The position numbers and the translations under genes were made by a program. This document shows positions 1-11,405 of a stretch of DNA of 64,000 nucleotides, piece by piece. The notes beneath the pieces are model-generated. The model did not search any database and was not told the DNA's origin. It was given only the letters and a program-made list of their open reading frames with translations. This stretch comes from Panax quinquefolius (Eukaryota > Streptophyta > Magnoliopsida > Apiales > Araliaceae): assembly GCA_020205615.1 (NCBI GenBank), contig CM035169.1:15507258-15571257 (forward strand), in the 5' to 3' direction. Every line of letters begins with the position of its first letter. The first letter of the stretch is position 1.

Positions 1-489
1 GTTCGCCTCAAGGAGAGGTTTGGTCACCTAATCAAGGCCGAAGAAGGAGAAATTCTTATTGAAAGCCTTCTCTTCCTGGAATCACCTGTTATCAATATTG
101 TGATTCCAGTAATATTATTTGTGAATAATTAATTATTGATTCATATGATGAGAAAAATATTAATTTTATGTGGATATAGATGGAGAAAATGTTTAATGTG
201 ACAATTGTTGAAAATTGAAATTTTATCTTTTTGATAAAATAATTCATTTAAATATATTATTATATTTTAATAATATAATAATGGTGATATTTTTACAACG
301 AATGTGGGATATATGAGTATACGAGGAGGAAGAGTATTTTTTGTTGCATTAAATATTTAAAACATGTTAAACATGCTCAAATGGACCCCATTTATCGATT
401 GAAATTTGATTATAAACAGAAAATCGCTTGCTTATGGATTTCACCAATTTACGCTTGAATTTAAAAACTTTCTTTTACAAAGTTGTAGA

Positions 490-3212
490 TGTAAGACCCC
501 AACTTATTATTAATGAAATTTAATTTTCTCTATTTATTATTTTGAAATAGTAAGGTTTGATTTGATTAATGTGGATAGTTAAGGGTAAAATACGCAAATA
601 CTTCAAAATAAGCAAAGTGGTTATAAAATATTCATTGTTGTGTTGGGAATATTCGTTTGGTCGTGGAATATTCAGATCGTTTGGAATATATTATTTACGC
701 AAGCAGCCCATGACGGGCCCCATAACGAAAGCGATTGGATGAAGAAAACGACAAATATAAGTTGTTTAAAATAATAACAGTAGTAAGTTACCTGCAGATT
801 ATCGTTAAAATACTCTGTGGTTAAAACACAAGAAGACACCAGATTGCACCAATTATTGATTCTTACGTAAGAAAGGCACTACTCAATAATGGTTACAGTA
901 ATTAATGCTCAATTATTTTATTGATTTAATAATTGCCAAGCGTTGATATTTTATATTCATTGTTGTTTCAATAATTGTCATTACACAAGATTTTTCATTA
1001 TCGAAGCAATAATTCATATTATCTCGAATAATATTATTAGATAACATTATTGGCAATGTCTAGAAAGTTCATCAAGGAGAGGTTTGGTCACCTAATTGCG
1101 CGCCAAAGAAGGAGAAATTCTTATCGAAAGCCTCCTTTCCTCGAACCGCCTCGTCATCAATATTGTGATTCTGTAATATTATTTGTGAATAATTAATTAT
1201 TGATTCATATGATGAGGAAAATATTGATTTTATGTGGATATAGATGGAGAAAATTTTTAATGTGACAATTGTTGAAATTGAAATTTTATCTTTTTCTCGA
1301 TAAAATAATTCATTTAAATATATTATTATATTTTAATAATATAATAATGGTGATATTTTTACAACGAATGTGGGATATATGAGTATACTGAGGAGGAAGA
1401 GTATTTTATTGCAATAAATGTTTAAAACATGTTAAACATGTCGATGGACCCCATTTATTGACTGAAATTTGATTATAGCTTGTAAAATCGCTCGTTTGTG
1501 GATTTCGGTCAATTTCTATTTGGAATTTGAAAAAACTTTCTTCTGTAAAGTTGTAGAGAATTGAATTTCCTATAAAATCTCGCGAGATTTGAATTTTCTG
1601 ATGAAAGGAATATTTATTATGAATTATTGAAGTTCCGGAGCTCCGAAATAATTGATTTTTGGAAGTTTAAAATATTTAAAATTAGAAAAACGTTTTTTCA
1701 TTATGGTGTGTTACACATGTGGGTTGAATGAGCTGAATTCAGTTCTTGGAAGGTTAGCGTGGGAAATTTTATTATAAATAATAATATTATATTAAATTTT
1801 CTCGCTTTGGTTTTCTAAGCATTTTCCTATAAATAGGTGCTTAGGTTAGAATTGAAAATCACACCGTAAATCAAGTTTTCTCTCTATATTATCGAAGCGT
1901 ATTCTTGTGAGTATTTTGAGTATACTTTGAGTATTGTTAGATCTGCAAGTTCCTTCAAAGACTATATCCCAGATTCCAAATAAAAGTACTAATCTTTCGA
2001 GGTAAGGATGTTATTTTCTTCAAATGATATTATTTCTTCAATATCATTATCTTTGAAATATTGGTTGAAACTTTTATCAAATTTGAACTTTTTCATGTCG
2101 AGGTTACTATTCATGAGTTACTATTCATGAGTTACTTATTCATTCACGAAAGTTACTATTCACGAAGTTACTATTCACGAGTACTATTTATGAAAGCGTG
2201 AAGATATTTTTTGGGAAATTTCTACCTTTTGGTGTCTGAGTTACTATTCACGATACTCAAGACTATTCACGATATCTGACACTATTCAATCAAAAATAAA
2301 ATTTCTTCTTTTTGTCCAAAATATCTATTCCTCGGACACTAGCTTTGATTAGATCCATGTTTTGATCATTCTCGAATTTTATACCACTATGATTATTTTT
2401 GAGGTATTTTGAACGTGGATAAAACAAAGTACGAATCCTTAATCCTTAATCCTTGTCATTTTGTTTCAATCGGATTCGCTTTTTTAAAAATATTTTTCAT
2501 CATCCTCGCCTTAAATGATGATATTATTGAATATCTTTGGCAGAAGTGCAAAGATGAATGATTTCTGAAGAATATCTTCGTCGTAGTAGTGCAAAAGATG
2601 AACAGTGTTTAGATGAACATGACTAATCGATGAATATCTTCGGCTCAGAGTGCAAAGATGAATATTTGATTCCGTATGTATATCATTGATGTTACAGGAT
2701 AAAAGATAGACGATGAACTTTTAAATTCATACATAGAAGATAGTAGTTTGCATTCTCTACTTAACTCTTCTAATGAATTATTATTTCCGTCATGCGAATA
2801 TTGATTTAAAATTTGTTGTCTATTGTATTCTATTAGATTTTTCCTCGTTGAAGACTAACGATAATTTGTTGTATATTATCTTAGTCATAATATTCTTTAC
2901 TCGGCTAGTTGAGCTCACCTTTTCCTTTTTGTTCCATTTTTCTTCTCGGAGGCGCGAATATAATGAAATGTGCAAATAGCCTGTAATGGAATGAAAGTTT
3001 TAGAAAGAATTGTTTAGTAGTCCTCACCATTTTGTAAAATAATGTATCAATAAATGTGATGAGGATTTATTTGAGTATAGATATTGTTCAAAGATAATAT
3101 TTGTATTCAAACTCACGCTTTTCTACTATTGTAATAATAAAGTTGTAGTTGTTTCGCATCATGTATTGACAACTCGTAATAGGTGATGTATACCTATTTT
3201 GGGGGCGCCACA
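490..3212 (+). repeat. Solo LTR of family A nested inside the 5' LTR of A
   Basis: This is a complete 2.72-kb LTR beginning TGTAAGACCCCAAC and ending GGGGGCGCCACA. No primer site or coding region is attached. The flanks are the two halves of another copy of the same LTR: sequence up to GTTGTAGA at 489 continues at 3213 with AGAGAAATTGAA, matching the uninterrupted order near 1555 and 12475. The target duplication is blurred, with only AGA clearly shared. A TATA box lies at 1828-1835. A solo LTR is the usual outcome of recombination between the two LTRs of a full element. Confidence 0.85.
2100..2290 (+). repeat. Short tandem repeats in the family A LTR
   Basis: A unit of about 15 bp, like AGTTACTATTCACGA, is repeated imperfectly here. 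The same block recurs near 3765-3830 and 13025-13090, and in reverse complement near 51460-51620 and 58365-58560. It belongs to the LTR downstream of the TATA box, so it would be transcribed. It has no coding sense. Confidence 0.7.
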
Positions 3213-4750
3213 AGAGAAATTGAATTTCCTATAAAAATACGCGAGTTTCAATTTTCCTCGACAAAAGGGCTATTTATTGTGAATTATCAAGTTTCAAGCT
3301 CGAAATAATTGATTTTGGAAGTATAAAATATTTAAAATGACAAAACGTTTTTGTCATTATTTTGGGTCTTGAATGTGTTAGAAGTGGTGAATTCAGATCT
3401 CTAAATGTGGGCGTAGGAATAAAAAATTAATAAATTAATATTTTAATAAATTTTCGCTTTGGTGTTCTAAGCATTTTCCTATAAATAGTGTGCTTAGGTT
3501 AGAATTGAAAATTACACCGTAAACTCAAGTTTTCTCTCTCTATATTATCGAGCGTATTCTTGTGAGTATTTTGAGTATACTTTGAGTATTGCTATACGGT
3601 CTGCAAGTTCAAGTCATAGCCTATATCCTGTTTTAAATTTAAAGTCTTGATCTTCGAGGTAAGGGATATTTTTTTTCAGAATGATATTATTTCTTCAATA
3701 TCATTATCTTTGAAATATTGATCCAAGTTTTATCAAATTGGAACTTTTGGTGCTCTGAGTTACTATTCACGATATATGCACTATTCACGATATCTGACAC
3801 TATTTACTGAATCACAACACTATTTATAGAAAAATGAAAATTTTCCTTTTCGCCTAAAAATATCTATTGTGGATACTAGCTTTGATTGTATCCATGTTTT
3901 GATCATTCTCAATTTTACACCACTATAATTATTTTTGAGGTATTTTTGGACATGGATAAAACAAAGTACAATTCTTAATCCTTAATCCTTGTCATTTTGT
4001 TTCAATCGGATTCGCTTTTTTAAAAATATTTTCATCATCCTCGACCTTAAATGATGATATTATTGAATATCTTTGGCTTGTAGTGCAAAGATGAATGATT
4101 TCTCAAGAATATCTTTGGCCCGTAGTAAAGATGAACAGTGTTTAGATGAACACTGACAATCGATGAATATCTTTGGCTCAGTAGTGCAAAGATGAATATT
4201 TGATTCCGAGATATATATTGGTTGATGTTACGGGATAAAAGATAGATGATGAACTTTTAAATTCATACATGTAAGATAGTAGTTTGCATTCTCTACTTAA
4301 CTCTTCTAATGAATTATTATTTCATTCAATGAATATTGATTTAAAATTTGTTGTCTATCAGATTCTATTAGATTTTCCCTGTTGAAGACTAACGATAATT
4401 TGTTGTATATTATCTTAATCATAATATTATTTATCGGGCTAGTTGAGCTCACCCTTTTCCTTTTTGTTCCATTTTTCTTCTCGTGGAGGCGAGAATATAA
4501 ATGAAATGCAATTAGGGGTATGGAATGAAAGTTCTAGAGAGAGTTATTTAGTAGTCCTCACCATTTTGTAAAATAATGTGTCAATAAATGTGATGAGGAT
4601 TTATCTCGAGTATAGATATTATCTAGAAGATATTATTTGTATTCAAACTCACAGCTTTATTGTTGTAATAATAAAGTTGTAGTTGTTTTACGCACCATGT
4701 ATTGACAACTCGTAATGGGTGATGTATACTTGTTTTGGGGGCGTCATACT

Positions 4751-4762
4751 TGGTATCAAAGC
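4751..4762 (+). other. Primer binding site of element A (initiator tRNA-Met)
   Basis: TGGTATCAAAGC directly follows the LTR end. It matches the usual plant PBS for initiator tRNA-Met, TGGTATCAGAGC, with one mismatch. Reverse transcription of the element would prime here. Confidence 0.85.
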
Positions 4763-5180
4763 TTAGGATATGATCTCCGGCGAGATCTGGAATAGAACTA
4801 GGAGGGAGAGACGAGTAAATCCTTCGCTAGTGTGTCCTACCTAAGCTTATTTGTTAGTTAGTCGAGATATAGGGATATTATGTGATATATTGATTTCCTT
4901 AATTAACCCTTATTTTATGACAAAGATTTTTGAGAATGTCGAATCGAGAATATTAACAATGGAAATGAGACCGTGGAGACGCGCTTTGTACTCACCAACG
5001 AGGAGAAACGTGCAACAGTCGACAATGTTCCTTCCGTGAACAACACCACCGGCGAGATGATGAACGAGGGATGTTTAGAAGCTTTTTAGCTTCACGCAAA
5101 ATCGACGAGGGAGACTCGTGTTCAAAATATAGGAGGAAATGATAGCAATTCACGGGTTGTCACAACAAAGCAGCGCTTCA
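4763..5180 (+). other. Leader and gag start region of element A
   Basis: This stretch lies between the PBS and the recognisable gag domain. The segment near 4929-4965 corresponds to the N-terminal gag start seen intact in element C (complement of 20916) and element D (complement of 29712), but frames are broken here. No other gene is seen. Confidence 0.5.
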
Positions 5181-6060
5181 AAGAGTCAGGGACCACCGTA
5201 ATTTAAGGGAAAGCCGATCCGATCACGGCGGAAACATAAGTCAAGCAAATTACCAAGATATTCGATGTCTTGGGATGCGGAGGAATAGAAGGTTCCATTC
5301 GCCACCTTTATGTTCCGTGGCGAAAGCGGACTCACCGGTGGAGTCTCGTGAAGCGTACCCATCCAAATTTAGACTCAAAGATGTCTTCGGGAGACGCTTT
5401 TAGAAACTATTTAATGACAAATACTTTCCGGAAAGTGTTAAATCATATGAAGGAAGTGGAGTTCATCGATTAGAACAAAACAACACGACGGTGTCTCAAA
5501 GACGAGGCAAAGTTTGCGAGTTATCCAAAGTTTGCACCTCATTTGGTGGAGAATGAGGAACGATGACGCGGATGTTTCTAAGAGGTTTGAAACCCGGCGA
5601 TACGACAATATCTCATTTCTCATAAATTTTCTCTATTCGGGATGTTGATAATAGGGCTCAATTGTTAGAGCGAGATAACGAGTATGTTCAACCGAGGGAC
5701 CATAACCGTGGATCGTACCGTAGATAGCGATCAATGTAATAATGATAACCAGTGGAGAAAAAACAGACGGACAAAAATGGTAACCACTCCGGTGGTAATC
5801 ATGGCTATGAAAATAGAAGAAGCGAGTCGAGGAGTTTTTAAAAGAGGAGATTTAACAACGACCATGTGAAGACGATAGTCTTGGCGTAAGAAGAATCGGT
5901 TCTAAGGGAGGAGAACGACCACCCATCATATGCTATAAATGCGGAAAGAGGACATATCGGTCAAACTGTCCATAATAGTTCAAGGTATGCTATAATTGTG
6001 GAAAGGAAGGACATATCGCTCGAGATTTATGCGGTAGCGAAACCTAGTTCAATGGGGATT
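5180..6060 (+). pseudogene. Degenerate gag of element A (capsid and two CCHC zinc knuckles)
   Basis: Gag is the structural polyprotein that packages retroelement RNA. The capsid domain is recognised from VKQITKIFDVLGC around 5242-5279, followed by pieces ending HMKEVEFI (about 5447-5470), in more than one frame. Two nucleic-acid-binding zinc knuckles follow. The first begins CYKCGK at 5931 and needs a frame change before GHI. The second, CYNCGKEGHIARD, starts at 5988. Stops and frameshifts throughout make this a pseudogene. The same motifs, in the same order, appear in elements C and F. Confidence 0.85.
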
Positions 6061-6129
6061 TGACTCAAAAAGATCGTCCCGTAAAAGTCAAAGTCAACAA
6101 TTCCTGAAGAAGCGTTTGTTGTGATCGTC

Positions 6130-6500
6130 AAAATGCGAGGAACCCAAACGAGGTGATCACGGGTAAGCTATTTATAAATTCTTGCGAAGTTTATACCTTA
6201 CTTGATACCGGTGCTACCCATTCATTTATCTCTCCTACTTGTGCTCAACGTTTAAACTTGACTCCGGAGAAATTAGACTTTGACCTATCTGTGGAAACTC
6301 ATTAGAGAAACTTTCATCACATCCACTCGCTTATAAATCTTGTTTGATTCAAGTTGGCACCATTACCTTACCTGTTGACCTTATCTCTTTAAAGATACTT
6401 GCTTTTGATGTTATTTTAGGGATTGATTGGTTAACTACTCATCATGCCAAAATTGATTGTTTTCGTAAGGTTGTTAGTTTTCATATTCCTAACTAACTTG
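6130..6500 (+). pseudogene. Aspartic protease region of element A
   Basis: The retroviral-type aspartic protease is marked by LLDTGATHSFISP, with the catalytic D-T-G at 6204-6212. The downstream text VILGIDWLTTHHAKIDCF (about 6410-6460) is the usual C-terminal part of gypsy protease. In-frame stops (for example CATTAG near 6300) break it. It lies between the zinc knuckles and reverse transcriptase, as expected for Ty3/gypsy. Confidence 0.85.
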
Positions 6501-6639
6501 TTGTACGAATTTAAGCAACTAAACCAAAATCAATCACCATCATATCTAATCATAAAGCTATTCGTTTATTGAAAAACGGATGTCAAGCTTTCTTAGCCCA
6601 TGTTATGGATTTGAATAAAGACACGCCAAATTTTAATAA

Positions 6640-7560
6640 TATTCACTGTTGTTATTGACTTTCGACGTATTTCTGAAGAACTTCTTGGCCTACCCCGTAA
6701 CGTGAAGTTGAATTCTTTATTGATCTTGAACTTTGCATACAAAGCCCATTTCTAAAACCCCATATCGAATGGCTCCTATTGAACTTCGTGAGTTAAAGGT
6801 CCAACTACAAGAATTGTTGGACATCGGTTTCATTCGCCCCAAGACATCTCCTTGGGGTGCTCCTGTGCTTTATTCGTGAAAGAAGAAAGACGGAGTATGC
6901 GACTTTAGATTGACTTATCGGGAATTGAACCATGTCACCATCAAGAATAGGTATCCTCTACCTCGTATTGATGACTTGTTTGACCAATTCTGAAGGGGCA
7001 CAATTCTTTTCAAAAATCGATCTTAGATTCGGATATCATCAAATTTGAAGATTAGAATCGAGGATATTCCAAAGACGCCTTGAACTCCCCAGATGGGCAT
7101 TATGAATTTTTAGTCATGTCTTTCGGATCGACTAATGCTCCCTTGCGGCTTTCATGGATATGATGAACCGAGTTTTCAAGGAATATTTGGATCAGTTCGT
7201 TGTTGTTTTTATTGATGACATCCTCATATATTCCAAAAGTCGTGAAGATCATGAGCACCATTTGAAGTTTGGTACTCCAAAGGCTTCGTGAAAAACAAAC
7301 TATATGCCAAATTGAAGAAATGCGAGTTCTCGCCTTGAGGAAGTAGCATTCCTTGGGCATGTGGTGTCCAAACATGGAGTATCCGTGGACCCGGCGAAGA
7401 TTGAAGCAATACAAAGTTGGGAGCAACCGAAGTCGGTGATCAAGTACGTAGCTTTTTCGGGTCTACTTGGTTATTATCGGAAATTCGTGGAAGGGTTTTC
7501 TCGAATCGCTACTCCATTAACTCAAATTTACTTCGAAAGGATACATAATTCGTTTGGAGC
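6640..7560 (+). pseudogene. Reverse transcriptase of element A (broken)
   Basis: RNA-dependent DNA polymerase of a Ty3/gypsy chromovirus. Readable blocks in order are [18 protein letters not shown] (about 6735-6800), SPWGAPVLF (6849-6875), [20 protein letters not shown] (about 6924-6983) and the catalytic FIDD box (7208-7219) within [13 protein letters not shown]. The C-terminal connection, VAFSGLLGYYRKFVEGFSRI, lies near 7447-7508. Stops and small indels interrupt the frame, for instance a stop inside the VKKKDG motif. The block signature is that of the Del/Tekay chromovirus clade. Confidence 0.9.
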
Positions 7561-8010
7561 GAAGAATGCGAGACGAGTTTCAAAGAGCTTAACAGAGACT
7601 TATTTCTAAGACTGTTACTAACAATACCATCCGGTTCGGATGGATTTGTTATCTACAAAGATGCTTTAGGCAAAGGGTTAGGATGTGTTCTCATGCAACG
7701 GGGAAAGTCATAGCCTATGCCTCATGACACAACTTAAAGAGTATAAAAGGAATTATCCTACTCATGATCTAGAGTTGGCATAAAGCAATCGTTTTCTATT
7801 AAAAGATACGGAGGCACTATCTATATGGGGAGAAAGTGGAGATATATTCGCACCATAAAAGCCTTAAATATTTCTTCACTCAAAAGAACTCAACACGCGG
7901 CAATGACGTTGTCTCGAGCTATTGAAAGACTACGACCACACTATTCAATACCATCCTGGAAAAGCGAACGTGGTAGCCGACGTTGAGTAGAAGATCATAT
8001 GTGGGAATGA
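7560..8010 (+). pseudogene. RNase H domain of element A (broken)
   Basis: RNase H removes the RNA strand during reverse transcription. Recognised from SGSDGFVIYKDA (about 7633-7668), QLKEYKRNYPTHDLEL (about 7731-7780), SLKYFFTQKELNTR (about 7861-7900) and YDHTIQYHPGKANVVAD (about 7930-7980). The last is the usual join to integrase. Several frame changes and stops are present. Confidence 0.85.
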
Positions 8011-8209
8011 GTGCGATGATGTCAAGTATACGACAGAGCCAACTTTAATAGAAAAAGTTAAGGTTGCTCGAGCCACCGAATCCGGAAATGATGTGTATGA
8101 AGAAGAAAGTACAAGAAGGAGCTATTCCGTAAGCGAGAATCGATGAAGAAGGAATACTTGAGTCCACTCTAGACTTTGTGTCCCTAACTACTGATTTGAA
8201 GTACAAGAT

Positions 8210-10990
8210 TATGATGGAGGCACACAATACACCATTTGCAATCCATCCTAGAAGTACCAAAATGTATCATGATCTTCGACATACATTTTGGTGGAACAAT
8301 ATGAAGAGAGAGATTGCAAAGTTTATCTCGATGTGTTTAACTTGCTAACGTGTAAAGCGCGCGAGCATCTAGTACCTAAGGGTCCGCTGCAACCACTTTA
8401 GATTCAAAATGGAAGTGGGAACACATTACCATGGATTTCGTTTCTGGGTCTTCCTACGGTTTCTCAAGGCATCAATGTTATTTGGGTTATTGTTGATAGA
8501 TTAACCAAGTCTCCTCATTTCTTGCCGACACAGGGAGACTTATTCGGAGACTTATTCCTTGAACGTCTTTGCTAGTATGTGACGTGAATGAGATTGTGAG
8601 GTTGCATTGCATGCCCGTGAAAGTAGAAAGTATGCACACAAGCCAATCATGTTTGATGATAAAGCATATACTTTGTAACAATCTTATTCATTTATTAAAT
8701 AAAGAGTATTAATTTATTAAAGGCTTTTAATTATCTACACGATGCTATTTTATAATATGTGATAAACCCATAGTTTTAAGCAATGCTTTTAGAATAATGA
8801 TGATGATCATTCTAATGAGATCTAAATTCTTAGAAAGCTTAAAACTAAAATAGTTCCCAATCGTTGGATTACTAAATCGGGATTAAAGTGAATCCGGATA
8901 GATTGGTACATACGTTGTTGCTCATTGGATGAGGATGATTGATCTCATGATCATTTGTGTGGAGACTCTAAAGCAAGTATGTAGGTGCTTATTGGAGAAT
9001 AAGTTCATTTGACACGGGCTCGCTAAGGAATACCTAATGGAGTTTTACTTGCACATCAATAGAATTCTGTAGTGATAGTAAGACAAGTGATCCTTGGACT
9101 TGAGATCATCATAGTATCTTGTGTATGATGAGTTATACTTTGACTTATTCCTTAAGACCCTTAGGGTATATCAAAAGGTATGCTTGGGTATAATAAGTTG
9201 TACATGGAGATAATGTATGATCAATAAAGAATCTACCACTTATTAAAGAAGATAAATGTCCTATGTGATTCGATAAATGACAACCCAAATAGTCCTTGGC
9301 AAGGCGAATGAAATTAGAAAGGAGTTTCTAATTTGCATTATTTGAGTTAATGCATTTAAGAGTCGAAATACATATAATTAAATAAAATAAGACTTGACGA
9401 AGAATTCCAATATCTTATATTTAATTGGGACATTGTATGGTGGAAGGATTGAATTGTCAGTAACTATTTACTCAAAGGTTCTTTAATGATTAATGTTGAA
9501 ATCTATATTATCCGGAAAGTCGTTGATCGCTAGGAGGCTTATCCTATTGTAGAATAAATATTATTTATTTAAATAAATTAATTGTTTAATTTATTTATTT
9601 AAATAAGATTAGAATTATTCTAATTGATTTATTCACAATCGGTTTAATATGGAGAACCTAAAGGGTCACACCATAAAAAGGAAGAATAATTATTTAAGGA
9701 GTTAATGGCATAATTGTAATAATATATTAAGTATATTTAATTTAATCTATGGTGATAGAATAAATTAAATAGCTTAATATTAATTATTTAATATTTTAGA
9801 AATATTAAATATAAATTAATAAGAGGAGTCTTATTAATATTATTACAATTGTTATTATTTTAATATCTAAAAGAGTTTAGGAATTAATTTAATATAAGTA
9901 CTCTCATTTATTCCTAATAGGATTAGGAGGAAAATTAATTAAAGGAGTTTAATTAATTATCCCTAATAAGATTAGAGAGCCCATTTAATTAAAAGAGTTT
10001 AATTAAAAATACCTTATTTTAATAGGGTTACTTGATATCTTTATAAGAGGAGTCTTATATCGGATATCAAAAAATGACATTATAATTCCAATGGTTGGAG
10101 AAAGACGCTCCTTTCTATGAGATAGAAAAACTAGGGTTTAGCCAACCACCCATCTTCTTGAATCCTTCTTCTTCTTTGGTGGATCACCTCTGAGAGGCCA
10201 AACACTTGGGTGGCTAACGTTGATCGAAAGGAAGGAACCAAACCCGGTGAATTCAAGTTGAACGCGAAAGGATTTGGAGGTGAACTTGTACCTGAGGAAG
10301 CTCGATCTTCAAGGGTTTGATTTTATTCTTTATCTTTTCGTTTAATTAATAATTGTACATAAAGGGTGATCCGGGTATATGGTTTATAAAATTTTAAAAC
10401 TCTGATTTTTACACGTTTTCGATTATTTTTGCAATTTGATTGCGTTCATGAATATTACAAACCTAACAGCCTGTATCCATAGTTTCGGATCGTGACCCAA
10501 GATTCACTTCAAGATTTTGGGTTAGCTTGCAAAAAGCTATGGGCACGGATTTACGATTCAGTTCGGCATACCATCCTCAAACAGACGACTGAATCGAAAA
10601 GGACTATTCAAACTCTTGAAGATTTATTAAGACTCGTGTCCTAGACTTCAAGGGCGGTTGGGATAAGTATTTACCATTGGTGGAATTCCCCTACAACAAC
10701 GATTATCGAGCAAGTATAGGTGTGGCTCCATTTGAAGCATTATATGGACGAAAGTGTCGCTTCTCCGATATGTTGGGACGAGGTGGGTGAAGCAACATTG
10801 TTGGGACCCGAGTTGACGTATGACTACGAAAAAGATCCAAATGATTCGACAACGTATACAAACTAGCACAAGATCGACCAAAAGAGTTATGCGGATCTTC
10901 ATCAAAAGGACGTGGAATTTAGTATAGGGGATCATGTATTGTTGCGAGTTGCTTTCCATGGAAGGGAGTTACAAGATTTGGGAAGAGAGA
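8210..10990 (+). pseudogene. Integrase of element A, split by a solo LTR
   Basis: Integrase inserts the cDNA into the genome. The zinc-binding N-terminal part reads MYHDLRHTFWWNNMKREI (8261-8320) and CLTC (about 8338). The start of the catalytic core, WEHITMDF then [15 protein letters not shown], lies at about 8421-8520. The reading stops at 8617, where a foreign LTR is inserted. The core resumes at 10474 with a decayed DPRFTSRFW block and runs to EFHYNNDY-like and [15 protein letters not shown] blocks (about 10680-10760), then GDHVLLRV (about 10930-10950). The interruption and stops make it non-functional. Confidence 0.85.
8618..10468 (+). repeat. Solo LTR (possibly Copia-type) inside the integrase of A
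   Basis: This 1.85-kb insertion starts TGAAAG and ends CCTAACA. It is flanked by GCCCG (8613-8617) and GCCTG (10469-10473), a 5-bp target duplication with one mismatch. It is very AT-rich. Near its right end it has a leader-like stretch (10110-10330) and the terminal CTAACA common in plant Copia LTRs. It has no primer site and no coding region, so it is read as a solo LTR. The Copia assignment is inference; only the insertion and its borders are seen directly. A second TGTTTG start at 8650 was considered, but it leaves 31 bp unexplained. Confidence 0.6.
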
Positions 10991-11009
10991 GAAAAAGCTC
11001 GATCCACGA

Positions 11010-11393
11010 TTTATTGGTCCATTTCAAATTCTTGACCGAGTAGGAAATGTAGCCTATAGACTCGCGTTACCTCAGTATGTCTCGTGTTCATAATGTGTTT
11101 CATATATCATCATACTTCAGTAAATATGTGAAAGACCAAACCACGTTATAGAGTTAGAAACCGGACGAGATAGTAGAAGACTTAACGTATGAGGAGGTAC
11201 ACTGTCAAGATTTTGGATAGGAAGGAGCATGTCCTACGCTAAGAAAGGTCATACCACAAGTTAAAGTTTTGTGGAGGAATCATGTTATAGAGGAAATGAC
11301 ACAGGGAATCGGAAGCGGAAATGAAAGCGAGGTATCCTCACCTTTTTTGAAACACCAGTATGCGTCACGTCAATTTCGAGGACGAAATTTCAT
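11010..11393 (+). pseudogene. C-terminal chromodomain region of element A
   Basis: The blocks read like SRVHNVFHISSYFSKYV (about 11084-11130), YEEV (near 11190) and IPQVKVLWRNHVIEEMT (about 11252-11302), followed by the final TKFHKEGG (about 11385-11400). In Del/Tekay elements this order is the integrase tail plus a chromodomain, thought to steer insertion to heterochromatin. Its presence supports placing A in the chromoviruses. Stops occur between blocks. Confidence 0.75.
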
Positions 11394-11405
11394 AAGGAGG
11401 GAGGT
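11394..11405 (+). other. Polypurine tract of element A
   Basis: AAGGAGGGAGG sits immediately before the 3' LTR start TGTAAGACCCC. It is the expected primer for plus-strand DNA synthesis. Confidence 0.8.

Larger units (their letters stand above)
1..4749 (+). repeat. 5' LTR of element A, interrupted by a solo LTR
   Basis: The 5' long terminal repeat of a Ty3/gypsy element starts outside the window. Its first visible part (1-489) matches 1066-1555 of the nested copy. It resumes at 3213 and ends near 4749, just before a tRNA primer site. Together the pieces cover about 2.0 kb of an LTR that is about 2.7 kb in the complete nested copy. The right part carries a TATA box (TATAAATA, 3480-3487), a pyrimidine-rich start region downstream of it, and the terminal GGGGGCGTCA. 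The family's LTRs elsewhere in the window end in GCGCCACA or GCGTCACA. Assignment as the 5' LTR rests on the PBS and gag-pol that follow in the same orientation. Confidence 0.85.
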
